Assembly (NCBI GenBank): GCA_002701845.1
Contig: NZXG01000061.1
Location: 186,001-250,000 of the forward strand
Direction of reading: 5' to 3'
DNA: 64,000 nucleotides
Source of the DNA: Pseudomonadales bacterium
GTDB taxonomy: Bacteria; Pseudomonadota; Gammaproteobacteria; Pseudomonadales; Ketobacteraceae
Positions within the stretch are counted from its first letter, which is position 1; every line of letters starts with the position of its first letter. Shown one piece after another: positions 47,616 to 56,250 of this stretch. The notes below the pieces were generated by a model. It searched no databases, had not been told where the DNA came from, and saw only the letters and a program-made list of their open reading frames with translations. A program made the position numbers and the translations under genes.

Positions 47616-48398
47616 ATGTTGATCCATTTTGCCCATGCCAATGGTGTTCCCGCCGCCAGTTATCAACCGTTGTTTGATGCCCTGGCGCCCCATACGGTCA
47701 TCGCCAAACCCATGTTCGGCCATGACCCGCGTTTTCCGGTGACTCACCAGTGGCAATTTCTGGCGGACGAGCTGCTGGAGTTTCTCCAGCAAGAGGCAGC
47801 GGAACCGGTGCTGGCGGTGGGGCACAGCATGGGGGCCGTACTCTCGTTTCTAGCCATGTGCAAGGCACCGCAGCGATTTCGCGGCGTGTTGATGCTGGAT
47901 CCACCGTTGTTATGGGGCTCCATGGCCTGGGGCTGCAAACTGGCCAAGTTGCTGGGCAAAATGGATAACGTCACGCCGGCGGGCAAGTCCCGTTATCGCC
48001 GCAGGCACTGGCCTGATGAATCCGCGGCTCGAGAATACTTTGCCAGCAAGCCCTTATTTCAGTTTGAACCACGATGTTTCGAGGCTTTTTGTGGCTGCGC
48101 CCTGAAACCGTCAACCCAGGGTGGGGTAGAGCTGGCTTTCTCGGTGGATACCGAGGTGGAGATCTTCCGTCATACCCCCGACAATCTCAAGCGGCAGCGG
48201 CCACCGGCCCAGATACCGGTGCAAGTGATTTACGGGGATCGCAGTGATGCCAGTCTTAGCCGCTGTGTGGAACCCTTTGCCCGCCACTTTGGGTATCAAA
48301 CCCAGCGTATTGCTGGTGAACATATGTACCCCTTGCAACAGCCGGACCAAACCGTGGGGCTGATCAAGGCGTTTGCGGAAGCCTCAGCTCCTCAGTAA
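47616..48398 (+). CDS. alpha/beta hydrolase
   Basis: A 260-residue alpha/beta-hydrolase-fold protein. The oxyanion segment is HFAHANGVPAASY at the N-terminus, the nucleophile elbow AVGHSMGAVLS near residue 70, and a late His in AGEHMYPLQQP near 235, giving a plausible Ser-Asp-His triad (Asp probably in YGDRSDASLS). Substrate unknown. GTG 47610 is an alternative start. It follows the acyl-CoA ligase gene and could act on related esters or thioesters (inference). It is convergent with the MeaB gene, 40 bp apart. Confidence 0.8.
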   Translation: MLIHFAHANGVPAASYQPLFDALAPHTVIAKPMFGHDPRFPVTHQWQFLADELLEFLQQEAAEPVLAVGHSMGAVLSFLAMCKAPQRFRGVLMLDPPLLWGSMAWGCKLAKLLGKMDNVTPAGKSRYRRRHWPDESAAREYFASKPLFQFEPRCFEAFCGCALKPSTQGGVELAFSVDTEVEIFRHTPDNLKRQRPPAQIPVQVIYGDRSDASLSRCVEPFARHFGYQTQRIAGEHMYPLQQPDQTVGLIKAFAEASAPQ

Positions 48399-48438
48399 CT
48401 TTAGCCCTTCCGTAACCTCAGCCACTGTCTCACCATAG

Positions 48439-49464
48439 TTACGTGATCTGCGCACCCTTGACATGTTCCACCACCGCCTGCCGCAATCGCAATTCTTTCT
48501 CCTCGTAACTGAGTTGTGGCTGTTGCATCAGTTCCGGTGTGTCCATTGGCGCTATCAGGTGCAGGCCGAATTCCCCATAGCGCCGCTGAATGGTTTTCTT
48601 CAGATAAAACCGCTCAGCGTGCTGCCACCGCTGCGGGGGTTGTAACGACAGGATATGCTGCCCCAGAATGTCGATACCTTTGTGGCGGGTGGCGCTGGTG
48701 AGAAAAATATTGTCCCGGGCCGCCTGCTGGAAGTCATCCTCGGCCCGTAAGGCCACCAGCCGGGCCTGTTTCAGGGAGCTCCGCAACATGTGATAGCTGC
48801 TGCGGGCCAGCTTCTCCTCGTCGCATTTGTTCACGATAAAGGCATCCGGAATTTCCATGATACCGCACTTCATAAACTGGATCTGGTCGCCCCCCAGGGG
48901 CTGCATTACCAGAAAGGTGTAATCGGTCATGTTCTGGATGTCGATTTCGTTCTGACCAATGCCTACGGTTTCAATAAAAATATAATCGAACAGATGCCGC
49001 AGAATCCGGCAGGCGTGAAAGGTGGCTTCGGTCACGCCCCCCAGTTCCAGATTGGAGGCCTGGGAGCGAAAAAAAAGACGCGGTTCCCGCCGACCGTAGT
49101 GCATGCGGGTGCGGTCCCCCAGAATGGAACCCCCGGAGGCCTGACTGGAGGGGTCTATGGCCAGTACCGCGATCTTGAGTTGATCATCCTGTGCCAACAG
49201 GTAACGGCACAATTCAGCCAGCAACGATGACTTGCCGGCCCCCGGGGTGCCGGTGAAGCCGAGAATGGCAGCCGGTTTTGCATAGTCCCCCGGGTGCCTG
49301 GCGATATGATGCTGAATTTGGCTGCGCAGGGCGGCGTTCTCCGGCAGCCGGTTTTCAAACAAGCTCACCAGCTTGCCCAGGGGCCATTTTTTCAGGGCCC
49401 GGGCCTGGGCCAGGCGTTCCACCCATTGCGGGTCCAGCGGGGCATTGGTATCGGATTCCGGCAT
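48439..49464 (-). CDS. meaB: MeaB/ArgK-type GTPase, mutase chaperone
   Basis: A 341-residue G3E-family GTPase. The P-loop is FTGTPGAGKSSLLAELCR near residue 72, then IAVLAIDPSSQASGGSILGDRTRM, the switch region FIETVGIGQNEIDI near 170, and the base-specificity motif NKCDEEK near 218. Proteins of this family protect and reload B12-dependent mutases; the adjacent mutase gene (overlap 16 bp upstream of the ATG given here as start) makes that its likely client. An alternative start at 49515 would overlap the mutase by 35 bases. It is the last gene of the cluster on this strand. Confidence 0.88.
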   Translation of the reverse strand: MPESDTNAPLDPQWVERLAQARALKKWPLGKLVSLFENRLPENAALRSQIQHHIARHPGDYAKPAAILGFTGTPGAGKSSLLAELCRYLLAQDDQLKIAVLAIDPSSQASGGSILGDRTRMHYGRREPRLFFRSQASNLELGGVTEATFHACRILRHLFDYIFIETVGIGQNEIDIQNMTDYTFLVMQPLGGDQIQFMKCGIMEIPDAFIVNKCDEEKLARSSYHMLRSSLKQARLVALRAEDDFQQAARDNIFLTSATRHKGIDILGQHILSLQPPQRWQHAERFYLKKTIQRRYGEFGLHLIAPMDTPELMQQPQLSYEEKELRLRQAVVEHVKGAQIT

Positions 49465-49480
49465 CCCTGAATGGCGCTCG

Positions 49481-51505
49481 TCAGGCCGCGTGCTGTTTTT
49501 GTTCCAGCACCACATCCATGATGCTGTTCATGATATCCATCAGATCGTAATCCTTGGGGGTAAACACCTGCCGTACCCCCAACGCCTGCAACCCCGGTAT
49601 ATCCGCCTGGGGAATGATACCGCCGAGTACCACCGGAATGGCGTCCCGGGCGCCTTCTTTGTCCAGTTCCTGCATCAGTTGTTCGATAATCTCGTTATGG
49701 GACCCGGACAGCAGGGAAATACCGATCACGTCCACGTCTTCTTCGATGGCGGACTGGACAATATCCACGGCGCTGAGTCGAATGCCAAAGTAAATCACAT
49801 CGAATCCGGCATGGCGCGCCGCCACCGAGATCATTTCGGCACCGTTGGAGTGGCCATCCAGCCCCGGCTTGCCCACCACCATGCGGGGGCGGTGCCCGAA
49901 CTGTTCAATGAATTTTTCCACTTTTGCCCGCACGGTGTTGAGCTTGTCGTTGGCCAGGGAAAGCGTCTGGCCTTCCACGCCGGTGGGGGGACGGTATTCC
50001 CCGAAGACTTCCCGCAGGGTGCCGGCCCACTCCCCGGTGCTGATTCTGGCGTGGGCGCAGGCAATGGAGGCCTCCATCAGGTTGCGTCCGGCCTTGGCGT
50101 CTTCCCGCAACCGTTGCAGACAGGCCTGGGCCTTGCTCTCATCCCGTTGCCGGCGGGTTTCTTCCAGCGCCTCCAGGGTCTGCTGGGCGGAGGCGGAATC
50201 CACCTTAAAGACACCACCGTCGGCGGCGGACAGCAGGGGAGAGGCAATGCCATCGGCCCAGCGGTTTTTCCCGACCACGACCTGCTCGCCGGTATTGATC
50301 CTGGCCATGCGTTCGGCCTGGGAAATTACCAGTTGGGATTTCATATAACCGTTTTTGATGGCTTCAATACCACCACCGGCGTCGAGAATTTTCTCAATTT
50401 CGGCTTTGGCCTGGCTTTTCAGATCATCCACTTTGGACTGTACCACCGGGGAACCGTCGAACAGATCCGGGTATTCCAGCAGATCGGTTTCATAGGCCAG
50501 AATCTGTTGCAGCCGCAGGGACCATTGTTGATCCCAGGGGCGGGGCAGGGACAGAGCCTCGTTCCAGGCCGGCAACTGTAGCGCCCGGCAGCGGGCATTG
50601 CGGGACAGGGTGACCCCCAGGGCCTCGATCAGAATACGCCAGGCATTGTTCTCCGGCTGCTCCTCAGTGAGGCCCAGGGAATTCACCTGCACACCATAAC
50701 GGAAACGGCGGAATTTGGGATTCTTGACGCCATAGCGTTGGCGACAGATTTCATCCCAGAGCTCCGTGAACGCCCGCATCTTGCACATTTCTTCGATAAA
50801 ACGCATGCCGGCATTAACGAAGAAGGAAACCCGACCCACGCAGCGTTCGAATTCCTCTTCATCGAAGCAATTCCGCTGCTTGATGGCATCGAGCACGGTG
50901 ATGGCGGTGACCAGCGAGTAAGCCAGCTCCTGCACCGGAGTGGCGCCGGCCTCCTGCAAATGATAGGAGCACACGTTGGACGGGTTCCATTTGGGAATGT
51001 GCTTGAGACAGTACTCGTACATATCCACGATCAGACCGATGGACTGATCCGGCGGAAACACGTAAGTGCCGCGGGCCAGAAACTCCTTGATCAAATCGTT
51101 CTGAGTGGTGCCCTGCAGTTTTTCCAGTTCAATACCCCGTTCCTCCGCCAACGCCACGTACAATGACAACAGCCACATGGAAGTGCCGTTGATGGTCATG
51201 GAGGTGTTGATCTCCGCCATGTCGATCTGTTCGAACAGAATGGCGAAATCATCCAGGGTATTGATGGGCACACCCACCTTACCGATTTCCGGGCGGGCGA
51301 TGTCCTCGTCGGAGCTGTAGCCGCACTGGGTGGGTAGGTCGAAGGCGATACTGAGCCCGGTCTGACCCCGGGACAGGTTGCTGCGGTAAAGCTCGTTGGA
51401 CGCGCGCACGTTAGTGTGGCCGGCGTACGTGCGAAAAATCCAGGGCCGGTCCCTGCTGGGGTTGCCGTCCTGGTCATGGATGATGTGGGCCGGTTTCTCA
51501 GTCAT
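49481..51505 (-). CDS. ecm: ethylmalonyl-CoA mutase (MeaA-type, B12-dependent)
   Basis: A 674-residue adenosylcobalamin mutase. The TIM-barrel part shows FRTYAGHTNVRASNELY, IAFDLPTQCGYSSDE, GTTQNDLIKEFLARGTY and KWNPSNVCSYHLQEAGATP. The C-terminal B12 domain (about 520-665) has the lower-ligand motif GLDGHSNGAE (Asp-x-His-x2-Gly). The Tyr in CGYSSD and the Arg in LARGTY correspond to carboxylate-binding residues of methylmalonyl-CoA mutase, so a dicarboxylic CoA substrate is expected; the NVCSYHLQEAGATPVQELA stretch is what I associate with MeaA/Ecm rather than methylmalonyl-CoA mutase. It converts ethylmalonyl-CoA to methylsuccinyl-CoA. Single-chain form. Confidence 0.87.
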   Translation of the reverse strand: MTEKPAHIIHDQDGNPSRDRPWIFRTYAGHTNVRASNELYRSNLSRGQTGLSIAFDLPTQCGYSSDEDIARPEIGKVGVPINTLDDFAILFEQIDMAEINTSMTINGTSMWLLSLYVALAEERGIELEKLQGTTQNDLIKEFLARGTYVFPPDQSIGLIVDMYEYCLKHIPKWNPSNVCSYHLQEAGATPVQELAYSLVTAITVLDAIKQRNCFDEEEFERCVGRVSFFVNAGMRFIEEMCKMRAFTELWDEICRQRYGVKNPKFRRFRYGVQVNSLGLTEEQPENNAWRILIEALGVTLSRNARCRALQLPAWNEALSLPRPWDQQWSLRLQQILAYETDLLEYPDLFDGSPVVQSKVDDLKSQAKAEIEKILDAGGGIEAIKNGYMKSQLVISQAERMARINTGEQVVVGKNRWADGIASPLLSAADGGVFKVDSASAQQTLEALEETRRQRDESKAQACLQRLREDAKAGRNLMEASIACAHARISTGEWAGTLREVFGEYRPPTGVEGQTLSLANDKLNTVRAKVEKFIEQFGHRPRMVVGKPGLDGHSNGAEMISVAARHAGFDVIYFGIRLSAVDIVQSAIEEDVDVIGISLLSGSHNEIIEQLMQELDKEGARDAIPVVLGGIIPQADIPGLQALGVRQVFTPKDYDLMDIMNSIMDVVLEQKQHAA

Positions 51506-51530
51506 GTCGCTTGCTTCCCCAGTCAGTGCT

Positions 51531-52709
51531 TCAGCCGCGCTTTTTCACCAGCAGTCGGCGTTCGATTTCAAAGATCTTGTGGCTGATCTTTTCCTTGCCC
51601 AGGCCTTTCTTGCTGTTTTCCTTGATAAACAGGTCACTGCCGTACTGCTCCAGGGCAGCGGCGGCGGTGATGTTTTTGACGCCGATGAACTGCACACTGA
51701 CCACCGCGGCGTGATCCTGCAGTTCGTCCGGCGCAGCTTCCACCCGCAAAATCCGGCTCAGGGCATACACCGTGTCGCCGGCAACGGCGGGCTGGGTGTG
51801 ATAACCCTCGGTGAAACCCAGCTCCCATAGCGCATTTTCGGACAGGTCCCGGCTTGCCAGGCCTTCCAGCCAGGCGAACACCAGCCCGCCATAAACAATG
51901 GGGTTGCCACTCATGGGGCCACTGAGGCTCTGGCTGAACACCTTGTCGTAATGCAGTGGATGGGTGTTGCCCACCTGATAGGTAAGGGCGAAGTGCTCTT
52001 CACTGATGGTGCGGCCATTATTGTGGACGATGATATCGCCAGCCTGAAAATGCTCGGCGTAAGTATTCCAGCCGGTAACGGATTGGGTCACATGACGAAT
52101 CGCGGTGGGCAGGGCGTCCGGCAACTCCACACTGGCGTCTTCCTGCCAGGGGAACGCTGGCGTTGCGCCTTCGGCCACGGGTACCGTGGGCAGTCGATCA
52201 CCCCGATAGGCTACCATCAGCTTACGTTCATATTGCAGCACCACCTGTTGATGTTGGTTCAGCCCCAGGGTGCGAATGGTGACAATACCGGGTTTATCTT
52301 CCCCCCGTTCCTTGCGATCCACCACCATGGTCATGGCCCGAACGGTATCACCGGGGAATACCGGCGCCAGAAACTGAGCATTGTAATAACCCAGGTTGGC
52401 GATGACTTTTTCGGAATCGTTCTGTACCCCTAAAGACAGCACCACATTGAACACCATCTGTGGCGACGCCGGAATCTGCTCGAAGCCGTGGGACTTGGCG
52501 TATTCCAGATCCAGATACAGAGGGTTGCACTGCATGTACGTGCGGGAGAAAAAATCAATGGCGGACTGGGAAAACGTATAGCCCCGGGGATGCACAAACA
52601 ACTGCCCGGGAACATACTCTTCCAGATAGCGGCCGTATTGCGGGTACCGCACCTGATCCAGACTGATGTCCTGATCCGGTGCCAGCTCCTGTTGTGGTGC
52701 GAATTTCAT
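51531..52709 (-). CDS. mesaconyl-CoA hydratase (MaoC-like, double hotdog)
   Basis: A 392-residue protein of two MaoC-like halves. The N-half shows GQLFVHPRGYTFSQSAIDFFSR and VIANLGYYNAQFLAPVFPGDTV; the C-half AEHFQAGDIIVHNNGRTISEEH and HPLHYDKVFSQS. That layout is the one described for mesaconyl-C1-CoA hydratase of the ethylmalonyl-CoA pathway, though this protein is about 40 residues longer than the alphaproteobacterial enzyme, mostly at the N- and C-termini. AAGGAG lies 6 bases before the ATG. Between the dehydrogenase and the mutase genes, each within 30 bp, so the assignment by context is strong. Confidence 0.83.
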   Translation of the reverse strand: MKFAPQQELAPDQDISLDQVRYPQYGRYLEEYVPGQLFVHPRGYTFSQSAIDFFSRTYMQCNPLYLDLEYAKSHGFEQIPASPQMVFNVVLSLGVQNDSEKVIANLGYYNAQFLAPVFPGDTVRAMTMVVDRKERGEDKPGIVTIRTLGLNQHQQVVLQYERKLMVAYRGDRLPTVPVAEGATPAFPWQEDASVELPDALPTAIRHVTQSVTGWNTYAEHFQAGDIIVHNNGRTISEEHFALTYQVGNTHPLHYDKVFSQSLSGPMSGNPIVYGGLVFAWLEGLASRDLSENALWELGFTEGYHTQPAVAGDTVYALSRILRVEAAPDELQDHAAVVSVQFIGVKNITAAAALEQYGSDLFIKENSKKGLGKEKISHKIFEIERRLLVKKRG

Positions 52710-52726
52710 AAGTCACTCCTTGTGCG

Positions 52727-54394
52727 TCAGGCGGCTTTTTCCACGAGGGCTTTGGCAATCACTTTCAGGGCCAGGGTTTCCTCCGCGCCTTCGAAAATGG
52801 AGAGCACCCGGGCATCAATGTAGTAGCGGCTCACGGCGGACTCTTCCGCATAGCCCATGCCGCCGTGGATCTGCATGGCCTCGCGGCACAGCCATTCGCT
52901 GGATTTGCAGGAGTAGAGTTTCACCAGGCTGGCTTCCATCTGGCCCTTACCTTCATCCATCAGTCGCGCCACGTGGTAGGTGAACTGGCGGGATACCTGC
53001 AGCAACATGGCCATGCGTGCAATTTTCACCAGGGTCAGTTGGTAATCGGCGATGGGCTTGCCAAACACCACCCGCTCCCGGGCATAGTTCAGGGCCCGTT
53101 CGAAGGCCGCCTGCATCAGGCCGGTGGCCCGGGCCGCGGTCTGAATGCGGCCGCCGGCGAATCCCGCCATGGTGTAATAAAAGCCCTTGCCAATGCCTTC
53201 CGCGCCGCCGAGCACATGACTGTCGGGCACGAAACAATTGTCAAAAAACACCGTAAAACTGTGCATACCCCGGTAGCCGATGGTGGGAATGGCCTTGCCG
53301 GTGAGCGTGCCCCCATTCTCCTGTTCGTGGGCGAAAGCGTGACCCGGGAAGGAGGGTTTCTCCACCAGGAACATGGTCAGACCCTTATGACCGGAGCTCA
53401 TGTCCGGGTTGGTGCGGGCCAGGGTCAGCAATACACCGGCCCGACCGGCAAACGTACACCAGGTTTTTTCTCCGTCCAGCACCCAGCCGCCTTCCACCTG
53501 GCTGGCTTTGAGCTTCATACCGGCCACATCGGAGCCGTAGTTGGGTTCGGTCACCGCCACCGCATTCAGTGGTTCGGCCTGCGCCAGTTTTGGCAGCCAG
53601 TATTGCTTCTGTTCTTCAGTGCCACCTTTTAACAGGGCCCGGGTCATGATTTCCGGACGGGTGATCAGGCTGCCGGCGGCCCCCAGTGAGCCCCGGGACA
53701 ATTCCTCGGTCACCACGATCATCCCCAGGTTGTCTTCGCTGTCGTCGGGCTGAATACCGCCATACTGCATGGGAATGGAAAGGCCGAAACACCCCAGCTC
53801 CACCAGGGGTTTGAGAATGTCGTCGGGAATATCCAGATCCTTGGTATGAATGGGTTCCGCCAGGGGCATCACCACCTCGTTGGCAAAATCCCGGAACTGA
53901 TCCCGCATCATTTCCTTTTCGTCGTCCAGCAGGTATTCGCCCACGAAGCCATCGTCGGCCAATACCTGCTTGCCAACCGCCTCCAGGTTTTCGGTGGACA
54001 GGTGCTGGTTGATAAAAGCATCCACTTCCGCCGAGTCCACCGTGGCCTGCAACTGTTGCCGGTCAAAACCGAAGTCCGCACGGCGCGCGCTGAAGCGGGC
54101 CCGCACTCCCTGCAGCGCCTCGGCGGCATATTGCAATGCCAGACGCTCTTCGATACGACCGCTTTCCCCTTTGAGCTTTTCCACCTGCTCACTGTATTGC
54201 AGCATAACGCGGGCTGCGGTGATTTCCGCTTCACAGTACGCCACTTCATAACAGGCCAGCTGTTTTTCATCCAGCTTACTGCCGGAAACCCGGCCGTCCT
54301 GGCTGCTGAACGCCTTTAGATGGCTCAGCGCGCTGTCCAGCACGGTCTGGGCCTGGTTGATCAGAGTGTGGGCTTGTTGGATTGCAGATGACAT
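52727..54394 (-). CDS. mcd: (2S)-methylsuccinyl-CoA dehydrogenase
   Basis: A 555-residue FAD acyl-CoA dehydrogenase. It has an N-terminal helical extension of about 150 residues (AHTLINQAQTVLDSALSHL, with a long coiled-coil-like region) before the standard core, which begins at DEKEMMRDQFRDFANEVV. Core motifs include AVTEPNYGSDVAGMKL, GRIQTAARATGLMQAAFERAL and REAMQIHGGMGYAEES. The extension and length are typical of methylsuccinyl-CoA dehydrogenase (about 550) rather than of ordinary short-chain enzymes (about 380). GGAG 6 bases before ATG 54394 sets the start; ATGs at 54409 and 54406 are alternatives. Confidence 0.86.
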   Translation of the reverse strand: MSSAIQQAHTLINQAQTVLDSALSHLKAFSSQDGRVSGSKLDEKQLACYEVAYCEAEITAARVMLQYSEQVEKLKGESGRIEERLALQYAAEALQGVRARFSARRADFGFDRQQLQATVDSAEVDAFINQHLSTENLEAVGKQVLADDGFVGEYLLDDEKEMMRDQFRDFANEVVMPLAEPIHTKDLDIPDDILKPLVELGCFGLSIPMQYGGIQPDDSEDNLGMIVVTEELSRGSLGAAGSLITRPEIMTRALLKGGTEEQKQYWLPKLAQAEPLNAVAVTEPNYGSDVAGMKLKASQVEGGWVLDGEKTWCTFAGRAGVLLTLARTNPDMSSGHKGLTMFLVEKPSFPGHAFAHEQENGGTLTGKAIPTIGYRGMHSFTVFFDNCFVPDSHVLGGAEGIGKGFYYTMAGFAGGRIQTAARATGLMQAAFERALNYARERVVFGKPIADYQLTLVKIARMAMLLQVSRQFTYHVARLMDEGKGQMEASLVKLYSCKSSEWLCREAMQIHGGMGYAEESAVSRYYIDARVLSIFEGAEETLALKVIAKALVEKAA

Positions 54395-54494
54395 CGGCGT
54401 CTCCATCATTGGCGAAAACCGGGGAGCCAGACTCGGCGGGCCCCGGCAGGGTTGACTACAAATCTAACCGGCGTGGGCTGAGCCGGGACCGGGC

Positions 54495-55925
54495 TCAGCC
54501 ATGGGCCCGGTTGGCAACAATCTGCACGAAGGAGCGGGAGCGCAGCTCGTCCATGGTGATACCGGTATCCATGGCTTCCTGCTCGGTGATGGCGCCGCAG
54601 GCAATTCCCCGCAGGAAGAAATTCAACAGGCCCTGGCCGGTGGCCGCATCGTCAAAGGTATTGCCCACCAGCGTGGCCTGGGCGGCCTTGTTGATAAAGG
54701 CTTTCAGACGCGCCGAAGCATCCGGCAGCCCCTCCAGGAAGAAGGCGTAAACCGCAGCGTAGCGAATGGGAAGCTGGCCCGGATTCAGATCCCACCCCTG
54801 ATAGTAGGCGTGGCGCAGGGAGTGCTGAATGTTGTCGAAATGCAGCTTCCAGGCACTGTGCACCACAGCCACATTTTCCTGCACTTGCTGTGGGGTCAGG
54901 TCACCCTTGTGGGGGCCGATGGGCATTACCGTAGTGGCACCGTCACAAATAGTGAGGCCGGTACCGGCGCAGGCCACCTGCAGCACATGGCGGGCAAAAT
55001 CCGATGCCGGGTGGGTGTGGGTCTGGTGGGCGGCGGTGATGTTGCAGGTGGCGGTGTAATCGTAGGTGCCAAAAATGGCCGAGCGGCAACGACCGCGGCC
55101 CGCTGCCGCCAGCAGGCGCACCTGATTGGAACCGTCAGCGTCAATAATGGCCTGCGTGGTTTCAATCATGATTTCCAGTTTCAGGGAACCCGCCTCGTAG
55201 CCGCACTTGGGCTCAATAATATCCAGCAGATCCGCCAGCGCCGCCACCTGTTCCGGGTGGGTGACCTTGGGCAGGGTGATCACAAAATTGGGAGGCAGTT
55301 TGCCGCCGGTGACTTCCGCCAGCCGGGTCAGAAACAGATCCAGAGTGCGCACCGAGCGCTGTCGGCATTCTTCGGTGAAGGTCTTGATACGAATTCCGAT
55401 GAAGGGGGGCAGGCCGCCTTCCTCTATGCCCTTGGCCACTTCTTCGGCGGCCCTAACGGCATCACGGTCTTCCTCTTCGTCCGGGCGGTTACCGTAACCG
55501 TCCTCGAAATCGATACGGTTATCCTCGATGGGTTCCTCGTGCAGTTTTTTTACCACCCGGTCGTACACAGTGTACGCAAGCCAGGCGGCAGGGTTGGCCT
55601 CTTTCATGTGATCCGGGTCAGCCGCCACAGCTTCCCCCAACCGGTTGGCTTCGGCGGCAGTCTGGGGCAAGGATTCATAACCGTTCATCTTCAGGATCCG
55701 CGCCAGGGCACAAAAATCCGGAGCATAGGTGGTCAATGCGCGCTGTGCCAGTCCGCCCAGCTTTTGTGCCGATCCGGCTTTGAACAGATTGGCACCGCCG
55801 TACACCGTATGCACCGGCTGGCGCTCGGAGGAGTCTCCGGGGTAAAGTGAGCTGTGCTTTTGGTTGGACTCGGCCAGTCGGGCCAGGATGGGTTGGGTCT
55901 CGGAATCGGTCAGCGTCAGTTTCAT
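54495..55925 (-). CDS. large HpcH/HpaI-type aldolase, candidate beta-methylmalyl-CoA lyase
   Basis: A 476-residue protein with a CitE/HpcH-like TIM-barrel plan. Visible segments are FEDGYGNRPDEEEDRDA near residue 145, FIGIRIKTF near 175, FVITLPKVTHPEQV near 218, KLEIMIETTQAIID (metal-ligand Glu) near 252 and SAIFGTYDYTATCNI (metal-ligand Asp) near 286. It is far longer than malyl-CoA lyases (about 320). It seems to belong to the large aldolase group that databases have labelled phosphoenolpyruvate kinase; that label has no support here. By position it could cleave beta-methylmalyl-CoA into glyoxylate and propionyl-CoA. It is the promoter-proximal gene of the cluster. Confidence 0.72.
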   Translation of the reverse strand: MKLTLTDSETQPILARLAESNQKHSSLYPGDSSERQPVHTVYGGANLFKAGSAQKLGGLAQRALTTYAPDFCALARILKMNGYESLPQTAAEANRLGEAVAADPDHMKEANPAAWLAYTVYDRVVKKLHEEPIEDNRIDFEDGYGNRPDEEEDRDAVRAAEEVAKGIEEGGLPPFIGIRIKTFTEECRQRSVRTLDLFLTRLAEVTGGKLPPNFVITLPKVTHPEQVAALADLLDIIEPKCGYEAGSLKLEIMIETTQAIIDADGSNQVRLLAAAGRGRCRSAIFGTYDYTATCNITAAHQTHTHPASDFARHVLQVACAGTGLTICDGATTVMPIGPHKGDLTPQQVQENVAVVHSAWKLHFDNIQHSLRHAYYQGWDLNPGQLPIRYAAVYAFFLEGLPDASARLKAFINKAAQATLVGNTFDDAATGQGLLNFFLRGIACGAITEQEAMDTGITMDELRSRSFVQIVANRAHG

Positions 55926-56250
55926 AGATTGCCTATTTGCCCTTAACAGATTCTTTAAACAAGCGTTTTAATTTCAGCCCGTGTCCGTGGAACCCCTGAT
56001 ATCAGGGAACTGAGGGCAGACAAAAGGGTGAAATTACGGATATTGCGAAGCCACATAGTGTAACGGCCACTGCAAGATAAAGGTAGATTATATAGTGGAC
56101 CAGGAGTCACGGCCAGGGAGCCGGGAGCAAGCGTCCGGGGCCGGTAGTAGGAGACGACGATCTTTTAACCGGGTAAATTCTGTGGATGCTGCGGCTGGTG
56201 GATTGCGCCAGACGCAAGAATAACAACAAGAACAGGGATGGAAAAACAGC
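55926..56250. promoter_or_regulatory. divergent regulatory region of the ethylmalonyl-CoA cluster
   Basis: A 325-bp gap between the leftward aldolase operon and a rightward lipoprotein gene. It contains two palindromes: TTTAAAC-AAGC-GTTTTAA (55954-55971, near-perfect, with an AAAC-N4-GTTT core) about 30 bases before the aldolase ATG, and CCCTGATATCAGGG (55994-56007, perfect). Both are good candidates for binding of dimeric repressors such as a TetR- or PsrA-like fatty-acid sensor. No clear sigma70 hexamers and no gene were identified. Confidence 0.45.

Noticed and set aside
49481-51505. Isobutyryl-CoA mutase as identity of the B12 mutase
   Set aside because: The Arg after KEFLA and the Tyr in CGYSSD, which bind the substrate carboxylate in dicarboxylic mutases, are both retained; isobutyryl-CoA mutases replace them. 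The neighbours also point to ethylmalonyl-CoA.
54501-55850. A 449-codon open frame on the plus strand opposite the aldolase gene
   Set aside because: It is the complement of a clearly coding minus-strand gene with recognised motifs; the translation is rich in Gly/His/Val without domains. Long antisense frames are expected from the codon bias of this genome.
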